The position numbers and the translations under genes are program-made. A stretch of DNA of 64,000 bases from Callorhinus ursinus. Its lineage: Eukaryota; Chordata; Mammalia; Carnivora; Otariidae. The stretch is from assembly GCF_003265705.1 (NCBI RefSeq), contig NW_020312785.1:22378594-22442593 (forward strand), in the 5' to 3' direction. How positions within the stretch are numbered: the first letter of the stretch is position 1; each line of letters opens with the position of its first letter. Positions 47,946-57,340 of the stretch are shown here, in pieces. The notes below the pieces were generated by a model. It searched no databases. It saw only the letters and a program-made list of their open reading frames with translations, and was not told the origin of the DNA.

Positions 47946-50300
47946 GCAATAGCATGAAACTTTGCCTCTAAAATATGGTGAGAGAAGCATTTTCCCCTCC
48001 GAAAACACTTACCTATGTTTGTCTTTGCCTCACAGGATGGTTTCTCTCAGACAAAGAAAATTCTTGGCAAGAAAAGAAATTAATGCAGCCGGGCTTAATT
48101 TAATCACATTCAGACAGACTGATCATTATCATCCAGTCTGTTTTGGAAGGGCACAATAATTCACATTGAATGGCTATCATAACCCCGTCCCCTCATGCAT
48201 GCCCAGTTAAATAAAAAGAGACATACTAAGGCTAGCCATCTGACTTTCCGATTTAATAGACACTATAGGGTGGCGAGTACTTCTGGGTCAGGTAAAGTTA
48301 AAGATAAGGTTTACAAGCACTGGGTAGCTCTACTGTCCTTCTATTGCAGAGCTTTGGTTGTATTGGACTTAAAGGACTCTACCTACATAATTATTGCTGC
48401 AACACCACTTTCCGAATGTCAAAGTTTATTTTAAAAATTGTTAAGATAATCCTAGTTACAGCTGTCATGACGTAGCCATTGCCAATTTTATAGCCATAGT
48501 CAAAGACTGCCTACAGTTGAGAAAAGAGATTTGTTCACTGGGGATTTAATTTCCTTCTTTGTCGCATGTAAATAAGAAACTTAAGAGATATTATGCAACC
48601 GCATTTCAGACTTACTGTATTTTGTATGAAAGTGAACGTTTTGTTTTAAGAACATTATTCACATAACCATAGTGAGACTTGGCATTTGATTTTATTACAG
48701 CCACACACGGAGTTGCGTTTTCCAGAATGCCAATTTGAAACTAAATTAACCTGACTACTTGAAAGCTGTATTTTGCATAGTACCACGCTGCTAAACAACA
48801 CTACTGTCTCAAGAGAGATTAACCTTGTAAGCACGTTATGCAGGTGATTCCAATCCATTTAATCTCACATTTAAAAAAAAATGTTAATTGCATTGGCAAA
48901 GACATTGCCTCTGATCACTCCATGGCTATATAATTAGGGATCAGGGCATTCAGAGGGACTCTAATTGATAAGCAGTCAGAAAACAGCCTTTGAGATTTCT
49001 CCCCCTGATTTTCAATATGTGATCAGACATAAGGTGATAACATGGAAAAATCAGTGACCTTATTTTACATGCCTCAAAATTAAGTTTGCTTATGATTTAG
49101 TAGTTCAAGATGTTTTCATATAAATTTATTTTAATTCCACAAAGCTTCATAGAGTACAAACTCCATGGGCATTAATGGGTATCGAATGTGATTACTAATC
49201 AACTTACTTTCTAATCCTTATAACTTTACATTTATTTGCAGATGATTTTGACACAAAACAGTAAACCCCAAGACCTTTCCTTGTAATTTTTGCAATTTGT
49301 GTCTGAAAGAGGCATGGCTTTATGTTTGGCTCATGATAATAGTAGCCACTGCAGTGGCAAAGCCTTCAAAAATGTGTTTTCTACCTGGACAAATTCTTTA
49401 GTCTTTAGTATTCATGTCTCTGGTTCTCAGATTTTCTGGAAATAAAGTCTAGTTATGGAAACTGGAAAATAATTCTTACAAAAAACGTATCTCCATTTAA
49501 ATAAATGTTAGGCACACCTACAGTTTTTAACGAAGTGTTTTTTTGTAGGTGGTTAAAATTGAGGTAGAAGGTGATTTTAGTATAATTAGGAGAAAACAAT
49601 TAGAATAGTGAATAATACAATTTAGAGATAATTATTGTAATGGGTGCTATGGAAATTCCCAGAATAATACTTTAAAAGTTATGACCAAACTCTAATGTAT
49701 TAGTCAATGTCAATGTCACTTTGTTGGAAGGTACAACCAAAGATACGCAAGTATAAAACCCATCTTGATGTGCCCTATATGTGCAAGTGACTTTTATCTG
49801 GCTTATTCTTTGCATTGTCTTTTCTTTTTTCTTTCCTATCAATTGAGTTACTTTTCCATCATGAGCCAATGTTAGGCTTCCAAAAATTCTATACCACATA
49901 CTCTCCTGTGGTTATCTAGTTGCTAAGCAACTAGACTCTGCTTGAGGGCAGAAGGGAATAGTGAAAGTTCATTGCGAAGTTGTCCACCCCTGCTGAGTTC
50001 ATCAGAACAACAGCAGGGGAGCCTATATCTTCCTTATTCTTGAAATTATAAATTAGGTGCTTCCACCTAATTTATGTCTCCATACAAAACAGTAGGGCTT
50101 AGAACACATATGGTAGCCAAAAAACCCTCAAGGATCCTATGGTGTCCTGGGATGAAGAGACAACTTTGCTTTTAGTAACTTTGGTTTTGTAACAAGTCTA
50201 ATGTAAAGTTTACCCTTTGGATTAATTACATTCATATGTTGCAATTTTGTGACAGGTAACATGTTAAAGGAAGCATACAAAAACCTGGCCTGAAAATATT
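47946..50300. other. Intron, mostly unique sequence with homeodomain-like motifs
   Basis: No repeat was recognised. 47960-49050 is unique and carries several TAAT-type motifs; it is a candidate conserved non-coding region (see findings). The remainder is ordinary AT-rich intron. Confidence 0.45.
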
Positions 50301-50520
50301 TATGTGTGTTTTAATGGAACTAGTCTCACATACTGTTATACAATTTACTTTATAGTTAGCATCATGTCATGAAAATTTTCTGTGTTAGATAGATGATAGA
50401 CAGAGGGAACTTTATCATTCCAATGGCTTACTAGTTTTGTAGTATATAAGTCTGCCACAATTTTTCCTAAAAGCACCCATTTTCCAATACTGCCAGTGTT
50501 GCTACAATGATTCTAAGTAA
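50300..50520. mobile_element. Ancient LINE relic (tentative)
   Basis: AATGGAACTAGTCTCACATA, GTCATGAAAATTTTCTGTGT and CAATGGCTTACTAGTTTTGT resemble a diverged L1M-type segment. Confidence 0.35.
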
Positions 50521-51035
50521 TTCTTTTTTGTTGCAGTTATTAATTATCAAAATTATTATTCTGTTCTCCAATACTCTCACACTTTCTTTTTTTTTCTTAT
50601 TGATCATTAATGTTGGCATGTCCATCTTATTCCTGATTTTAGTAGGTAGGATTTTAGCATATTACTTTTAAAAAGAAGTTTTGCATTTAATTTCTTTTTT
50701 TTCATTTTGGAAATACTTTATTTGTTAACTTTTTTATTGTTATGTTAATCACCATACATTACATCATTAGTTTTTGATGTAGTGTTCCATGATTCATTGT
50801 GCATAACACCCAGTGCTCCATGCAGAACATGCCCTCTCTAATACCCATCACCAGGCTAACCCATCCCCCCACCCCCCTCCCCTCTAGAACCCTCAGTTTG
50901 TTTTTCAGAATCCATCGTTTCTCATGGTTCGTCTCCCCCTCTGATTTTCCCCCCTTCATTCTTCCCCTCCTGCTATCTTCTTTTTTTCTTAACATATATT
51001 GCATTATTTGTTTTAGAGGTATAGATCTGTGATTC

Positions 51036-51135
51036 NNNNNNNNNNNNNNNNNNNNNNNNNNNNNNNNNNNNNNNNNNNNNNNNNNNNNNNNNNNNNNNNN
51101 NNNNNNNNNNNNNNNNNNNNNNNNNNNNNNNNNNN
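51036..51135. other. Assembly gap, exactly 100 N
   Basis: 100 Ns is the usual placeholder for a gap of unknown size. It lies inside the L1. A protein frame that appears to span it (50759-51262, minus) is an artefact of reading through Ns. Confidence 0.98.
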
Positions 51136-51200
51136 CTAGTTCCATCCACGTCATTGCAAATGGCAAGATCTCATTCCTTTTGATGGCTGCATAATATTCC

Positions 51201-51203
<3 letters not shown>

Positions 51204-51251
<48 letters not shown>
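51204..51251. repeat. (TG)n microsatellite inside L1
   Basis: About 24 TG units expanded from the short TG run normally present in this L1 segment, next to the assembly gap. Confidence 0.92.
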
Positions 51252-51254
<3 letters not shown>

Positions 51255-51700
51255 AACCACATCTTCTTTATCCATTCAGCTGTCGATGGACATCTTGGCT
51301 CATATCTTCTCCATGCTTAAGAAGTTGTTTTCGGTTCCTTTTTTATTCATTTTTTTTAAATCCAAGAGCTTTTCTATATCTATAGATATCAAGTTTTTTT
51401 TTCTTTTCCCTTCTATTATGTAAATAGCCTCCTTTATCTTCTTAATTAGGAATGTATTTAACTTCACTTGACAGAAACCTGACCACTATGGCATAAGCAT
51501 AAGGTGCTCATTTTTCTCATATCTACCATCTTTTTGTGATGAAAGGGTGTACACACACATACACACACACCCTATATCTGTACTTTACCTGCCAATCTGT
51601 GCCAGTTTGCTAAATAGAAATGAGGATCTTTCTAGACTTTTCTTCTTCAACCTCCACATCTGATTGATCACCCAGCTCTGATATCTCTTCATTCTGTCCC

Positions 51701-51935
51701 CTTTTTTTTAATTTTATTATGTTAATCACCATACATTACATCATTAGTTTTTGATGTAGTGTTCCATGAGTCTTTGTTTATGTATAACACCCAGTGTTCC
51801 ATTCAGTATGTGCCCTCTTTAATACCCATCACCAGGCTAACCCACCCCTCCACCCCCTCCCCTCTAGAACCCTCAGTTTGTTTCTCAGAGTCCATAGTCT
51901 CTCATAGTTTGTCTCCCCCTCCGATTTCCCTTTTC
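51701..51935 (-). mobile_element. Second LINE-1 3' end, minus orientation
   Basis: Repeats the same L1 3' end as the element 400 bp upstream, starting at ATTTTATTATGTTAATCACC and ending 5'-truncated near GTCTCCCCCTCCGATTTCCC. It has accumulated more changes (for example a TCTTTGTTTATGTATAACAC variant). Confidence 0.88.
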
Positions 51936-51989
51936 CATATCCATAGAACCACTGTATCAGTCGAAGCTGAAATAATTTCTTACAAAAAC

Positions 51990-52450
51990 CATTTGACCTA
52001 ATTCACTGCTTCATGTTTCTCATATAGCTCATCTTTCACAGATCTGCCAACACAGTCTTTTCCACATGTTATTAAAAATGTTGCTTCTTTATTTAAAATC
52101 ATTCAGGAGCTCTCTTTCTTTTTTTTTTAAGATTTTTTTTTTTTTTTATTTGACAGAGAGAGAGAGAGAGAGTACAAGCAGGAGGGGCAGCAGGCAGAGG
52201 CAGAGGGAGAGGGAGAAGCAGGCTCCCTGCTCAGCAGGGAGCCTGATGTGGGGCTCGATCCCAGGACCCCGAGATCATGACCGAGCCGAAGGCAGACGCT
52301 TGACCGTCTGAGCCACCCAGGCGCCCCGGAGCTCTCTTTCACTCTCAGGGCAGAACTCATATTCCTAGACATGGCCTGTAAGGCCCTTCATGGTCTTGCC
52401 ATTCCCTATCTGACTAGCTTCATATCCTACCACTTTTCTGATGAAACCAA
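51990..52450 (+). mobile_element. L2 LINE relic split by a SINE
   Basis: Left part TTTAAAATCATTCAGGAGC and right part AGGGCAGAACTCATATTCCT, ACATGGCCTGTAAGGCCCTT, CATGGTCTTGCCATTCCC follow the L2 3' region in plus orientation. The SINE at 52119-52327 sits inside, so the L2 is older. Confidence 0.7.
52119..52327 (-). mobile_element. CAN SINE, minus orientation, young
   Basis: Nearly intact: T tract, GA block, GGCTCCCTGCTCAGCAGGGA hairpin-like middle, and head complement ending TGAGCCACCCAGGCGCCCC. A perfect 13-bp target duplication, GGAGCTCTCTTTC, lies at 52106-52118 and 52328-52340. Confidence 0.96.
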
Positions 52451-52890
52451 GCTCAAAGCCTGACTTAGGAAAAGCTGTGTTAACATGTGCGAAATGAATA
52501 AGCGATAGAGGGAATGACTTCTCTCTATACACTAGGTTGTAGCACAACACACCCATTAAAATCCAAGCGGGCAGGAAGAGTCTACTGACAGATGATTTCT
52601 CAATCTCAAGCCATATTAACAGTAACTTTGCTTTCTTTTAACTTTGGGTTATTGCAGCTTTTAGATGAATTGGATGAACGTCCCCAAGTGATTGGAAAGA
52701 AAAAGTTAATCCTGCTTTCTGTGCTAATGATTCATTTGTGCTATTAGCATTCCAAGCACTCATACAGAGATATTGTACTGATCCTGTTACCTATTTGCTG
52801 CCAGAAACAATGGCTCAATATCAACCAGCCAGTGCTAAAATAGTTGTTTGGAGCACATAGTGTCCTGAGTTCAAAAGGATAATACTAAAT

Positions 52891-53091
52891 AGGGGCGCCT
52901 GCTTGGCTCAGTCGGCTGAGGAACCAACTCTTGATTTTGTCTCAGGTCATGATCTCGGGGTTGTGGGATGGAGCCCCAGGTCAGTCTCCATGCTCAGTGG
53001 AGTCTGCTTGTCCCTCTCCCTCTGCTCCTCCCCCACTCATGCTCTCCTCTCTCTCTCCCTCTCAAATAAATAAATAAAATCTTTAAAAAAA
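52891..53091 (+). mobile_element. CAN SINE, full length
   Basis: Head AGGGGCGCCTGCTTGGCTCA, CT-rich block, and tail CAAATAAATAAATAAAATCT followed by As. Target duplications AAGGATAATACTAAAT (52875-52890) and AAAGATAATACTAAAT (53092-53107) differ at one base. Confidence 0.95.
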
Positions 53092-53107
53092 AAAGATAAT
53101 ACTAAAT

Positions 53108-54779
53108 CATTCCATCCAACATGCAGATTTGTTCTGCCATCTTTGGGGGAGGGGGCACTTAGCTGCTAATTGATTCTGACTACCTAAAATCTTTAGGAGC
53201 AGCCTTTTTTTTTTTTTCCCTTCCAAGTTTTTATGGATTATTTCTAAATTTGTGTTATAAAAGCTCTCCATGAAAAGTTCTATTTGCCTGTTTTACAGCT
53301 TGGGATTTTGAGGTCTCAGAGTGCAGATATGTAAGCATTAGCAGGTTGCTATTTTAGAGAAAATTTTGATCCGTACTGTCAGGTTCACTGTGGAGAGATG
53401 GAGTTGTCTTCCTTCTGAATGCCAATGATTGTTGACTTTACTGCAATACAAAATGTCTCTTGCAACTTACACATTTATTTTATAAATGTAGATTTCTATT
53501 TAGACAATAAAATTATATACTTCCATCCTATACTCTTAATATATGCTATTTGAAGTGATTTATTTAAAGGTTTCTAGTTAAATATGTTTCAGTTTTGTGC
53601 TACTTGTTTGACATTTTTGAATTGGATTTGAAACTAAAGTCTTAAGTGACTAAATATGGCCATATGGCCAGATAAATTCTGTCAATTCCCAATGGATTTC
53701 ATCTTTCTTTTCCTTGACTTCTCTTTCTACTTCAGTAAGTAGCACTATTGGACTGCCTATGATTTGAAGACATGTCCTAATAAAAACTTAAATGATAATG
53801 TTTCCATTATTAAAAAGGGAAGAAACTAGACAAGAAGTGAAAATGCTTAGAGATTTGTAAGACAACTGTTTGTTTTATATTTCTCTGAGATGGTAAGATT
53901 TTTATGGACAGGGATTGTTTCCTAGTGTTATGTAGAGGGGTGCTGAAGTGCAGAGTAAGGAAGATACGTGCAAAGTAACAACGACAAAAATAAAGGGTGG
54001 GAAAATGAAAACACAATACTAGAGAAATAAACATAAAATTTAGGTAAAAAAAATTCTGGAACACTAAGAAGACAATTGGAAGTGGCCCTAGAAAATTATA
54101 TATGACACTAAATAGTTTACAATAATTAAAAATAACAGTGTTTTTTACTTAACAAAGAAAACCAGATTGACAGCTTTTTTATTTAAGAAAAAATAAATCA
54201 GAGAGAGAGCTGTCCATACATGAAGTGAAAACAGTCATGGAAGTATTGGGTCCTCGTGAAATGATAGCCTATGTGGGAAAATTTAGGTAACACTGATATG
54301 TGAGAGCACAACTTTTTGTTTCTCTCACATTTTTTCTTTTTTTTTTTAGTTTTTATTTTAACTTCAGTTAACGCTAACATTCTTTATGGAGAATTAGAAT
54401 TAGTTTCCTTTTAGGTGTTTTCCATCGGTCTCAACTTCTAATTCTCCCGCTCAGCCATTGTGATAGATTAAAGTAATCATTTTTACCTCTTTGCTTCTTT
54501 CTGTGGAATTCAGTGTTCAGATTTTTTTATGACAGGATTTACATGATTTAGCTCAGTAATTCATTGAAAAATCAATTTAACATTTTCCAAAAGATTGTAT
54601 AGTGTTAAATAGCTACTTCTCTATTCCAAAATATTTTATTTTATTCAATTACACTGGATTCATAAGGTCTTATCAAGACATAGTTGAGATACGGAGTTAT
54701 ATTTTTTTCTATAACATACTTAAAGCATGCACAACATTCATTTCATTTTACCATTGCTGCTTTTTTTTTTCTTCCTAAG
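53108..54779. other. Intron upstream of the Ig3 exon, nothing recognised
   Basis: AT-rich unique sequence. The acceptor region GCTGCTTTTTTTTTTCTTCCTAAG precedes the exon. Short frames lack support. Confidence 0.5.
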
Positions 54780-54918
54780 AACGACCCACATTTCTCAGGA
54801 GGCCAATTAACCAGGTGGTGCTGGAGGAAGAAGCCGTAGAATTTCGTTGTCAGGTCCAGGGAGATCCTCAACCAAATGTGCGGTGGAAAAAGGATGATGC
54901 AGACTTGCCAAGAGGAAG
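54780..54918 (+). CDS. ROBO2: ROBO2 exon encoding the first half of Ig domain 3
   Basis: 139-bp internal exon of the SLIT receptor ROBO2: two bases completing a split Glu codon, 45 codons from [19 protein letters not shown] to ADLPRG, and two bases of a split Arg codon. Ig3 hallmarks are the first disulfide Cys (FRC, codon 23) and the core Trp (VRWKKDD, codon 35); the partner Cys must lie in the next exon, outside the window. Acceptor CTTCCTAAG, donor GAAG/GTAAGA; phase in 1, out 2. [18 protein letters not shown] fits ROBO2 rather than ROBO1. The residue after DPQP is Asn; I recall Thr in human ROBO2. A minus-strand open frame over the exon (54743-54931) is a shadow. Confidence 0.97.
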
Positions 54919-54919
54919 G

Positions 54920-55695
54920 TAAGAACATCATATGGGTGGAAAATTGTTAGATAACCATTGAATAATTAGAAAAAAAAGACATCCTGATTGTACCACCAAA
55001 CACTCTTATATCTCAGTGTATTATTTCCAAACACACGATTTTTACATATGCAAGCCACATAGCTGCTGTTTAATATACTGAAGTCCTCCAGGCTTTTAAG
55101 GTCACTCTTTCATGGAATCTTCACATAAATGCCAATCCTCCACTCCATCTTCTATCCCCAACTATCAAAGATGCCTGACGTAGCCCCTTCCAGGTCTGCC
55201 ATTCTGCTCGTGGTGAACTCTTGACTACCTAGCCTAGCTGCCTCCAACTACTCCTCTGTTGTGTGATACTTCCCTGCACACTGGATACTGTCTGCCTTCC
55301 TTGGTTGTCCAGAGCATCACTAAGCAAAGGCTGCTGCATGTAGCTGACTCTAAGGTCTGGAGTAAAGCAGAAGTTTTGTGCAACACAAGGCTGAAAAAGC
55401 AGCAAATACTTGACATCACTATCCACACAGGGAATTTGTCACTTAGGGACCGTCTGTCACTTTCTCAATCTCGATGTCTTCATGGAGATCTTTTCCTCCA
55501 TCTCTTTTCTAGTCTTCCTATCACCAACCCCCAAGCCCAGTCAGTCAACTCTTCAGGGAAAGTACAAAAATGCTTTTCATCCTTTTATAAGAATATTTAA
55601 CTTTTTTGTTGTCTAAATCTTTCCAAGACCTTGCCCTTTGTGACCAAATGAATCATTCAAGTGTTTTTTTTTTCTATATAATGAGTAAGTCTAGC
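54920..55695. other. Intron, nothing recognised
   Basis: Unique sequence, somewhat GC-richer at 55080-55560, where overlapping open frames occur on both strands (for example 55259-55600). No domain or known repeat was recognised. Confidence 0.45.
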
Positions 55696-55832
55696 TTTTT
55701 CTTAAGATTTTATTTATTTAAGACATACACACAGAGAGAGAGAGAACATGAGCAGGGGGGAGGGACAGAAGCAGGCGCCCCGCTGAGTAGGGAGCCCAAC
55801 ACAGGGCTCTCAATCCCAGGACCCTGGGATCT
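55696..55832 (-). mobile_element. Head-truncated CAN SINE, minus orientation
   Basis: TTTTTCTTAAGATTTTATTT, GA block with AGGGGGGAGGGACAG, and CCCAGGACCCTGGGATC. The tRNA-like head beyond this point is missing. Confidence 0.85.
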
Positions 55833-56569
55833 AAGATTTGTTTTGTCTTCCTCCTAGTCTCACCTTCTGAAACTATACCATCACACCTACTACAGTCATC
55901 ATCTGCCGAAGATTTCACATCTTGCCTTTTTTGTAATTTTTCTTTAAAAAAAGAAAGAAAGAAATTAGGTTTCATTCAACTGAAATTATACATGCTCTCA
56001 CAGATATCAGTTGCCTTTTATCTGCTCTCACTAGCAACCACTATGGATGCTTTTCTGAATGTATGCATTCATTTCAAAATCTTGATTTATTTATCCCTAA
56101 GCCTCTGATACTATATTTTCTAAAGTTTTATCATCAACAACACTGGCCAGAAATGGACCAAACATTTTAAATAGTCAGTGAGAGGTTCTTTGCAATCTAT
56201 AGGAATAAAACAAGTGAAACTTTTAATTTGGTTAATTTTTCATCATAATAATAGGCTGTTGCCTTTGTCACTTTGCTGTTAGACATCTAATTTTAAAGGA
56301 GTGTTGTTACAGGAGTTTGTGAATGTTAGGTTCCTCAAGCCTTCTCAGTGGAGAAGCAGGTTAAAAAGCAAGAAGAGTTTATGGAGCTGAGTTATTAGTG
56401 TCTATCCTCTATGTATAGTCAATAATTTTCCTCAAGTTTGAGAGCACTTAATGTGTAATTTTAAAATGTTGATGTAAGATTGAGAGATGAATTATATAGT
56501 AAAATTTGGCCTAGTATAGATGAAGGTTAATTTTCAGTTACTAGGAGTAAATAGCCTTGTCTATTTTTT

Positions 56570-56752
56570 TAAAGATTCAATTATTTGAGAGACACAGAGA
56601 GAGAGAGCAGGAGCAGGGGGAGTGGCAGAGAGAGAAGGAGAAGCAGACTCCCTGCTGAGCAGGGAGCCAGACGCTGGCTCCATCCCAGGATCCCAGGATC
56701 ATAACCTGACCCGAAGGCAGATGCTTAGCTGACTGAACCACCCAGGTGCCCC
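56570..56752 (-). mobile_element. CAN SINE, minus orientation
   Basis: Tail complement AAAGATTCAATTATTTGAGA, GA block, and head complement ending CTGAACCACCCAGGTGCCCC. Target duplications AGCCTTGTCTATTTTTT (56553-56569) and AGCCTTGTCCATTTTTT (56753-56769) differ at one base. Confidence 0.95.
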
Positions 56753-56774
56753 AGCCTTGTCCATTTTTTAAAAA

Positions 56775-57340
56775 CAAACAATCAGACTTTTATTTTGGAA
56801 CATTTTTGGCTTTATAGAAAAATTACAAAGATAGTACAGAGAAATCCCATATACCTGATACTAAGTTTCCCCTGTTGTTAGCATCTTACATTATGATGAA
56901 ACATTTGCCATTCCTAATGAACAAATGCTAATACATAATGATTAAAGTTTATACATTCTTTTGATTTCACCAGGTTTTCCATTAATGTCTTCCTTCTGCT
57001 CCAGGATCCAATCTAGGGTATTTAGTTGGGATATTATAGAATATTGCATTTATTTTTCATGTTTCCCCAGTTTTCTCTATCTTTCCTCAATCTTTCATTG
57101 TTTTTCCTCAAAATTTCATTGTTTTTATGATCTTGACAGTCTTAAGAGGTACTGGCCAGGTGGCCTATAGAATGTTCCCCGAACTTGAATTTGTTTCATG
57201 TTTTCTCATGATTAGACTGGATTTTGTGGGGTGTTAGGGAAGAAAGCCACAAAGAATGCCCTTTGTCACATGATATCAGAGGTTACATGATATCCATTAG
57301 AACATCCCTTATGATCTTGACATTTTTAATCATTAAAAAA
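56775..57340. mobile_element. Ancient L1M-type LINE relic
   Basis: The order CTTTTATTTTGGAACATTTT, TTACAAAGATAGTACAGAGA, CTAAGTTTCCCCTGTTGTTA, TTTCACCAGGTTTTCCATTA, TCCAGGATCCAATCTAGGGT, CTCATGATTAGACTGGATTT and GGTTACATGATATCCATTAG matches a well-known old mammalian L1 segment. Precise subfamily and strand not assigned. Confidence 0.7.

Larger units (their letters stand above)
50728..51300 (-). mobile_element. LINE-1 3' end, minus orientation, interrupted by a gap
   Basis: Carnivore L1 3' UTR in minus orientation: TTATGTTAATCACCATACAT, TTTTTGATGTAGTGTTCCAT, and the CCCATCACCAGGCTAACCCA block. After the gap, 51136-51203 encodes on the minus strand the ORF2p C-terminal part (MEYYAAIKRNEI then LPFAMTWMEL). 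The match to L1 stops after CATCTTGGCT near 51300, so the element is 5' truncated. It is not a functional coding region. Confidence 0.88.
41326..54779 (+). other. ROBO2: ROBO2 intron between Ig2 and Ig3 exons (13454 bp)
   Basis: A phase-1 GT...AG intron. It holds an antisense solo LTR, eight SINEs or SINE fragments, two antisense L1 ends, L2 relics, CA microsatellites and an assembly gap. Its true length is uncertain because of the gap. Confidence 0.93.

Noticed and set aside
50759..51262. 167-codon minus-strand frame containing many X residues
   Set aside because: It reads through 100 Ns. Only a short L1 ORF2p C-terminal piece is real, and the upstream part is translated TG repeat.
54743..54931. 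Minus-strand frame across the ROBO2 Ig3 exon
   Set aside because: Antisense shadow of a conserved coding exon; the plus strand has the Ig motifs and splice signals.
55259..55600. 113-codon plus-strand frame overlapping frames on the minus strand
   Set aside because: No domain, no supporting signals, and both strands are open because the segment is stop-poor.
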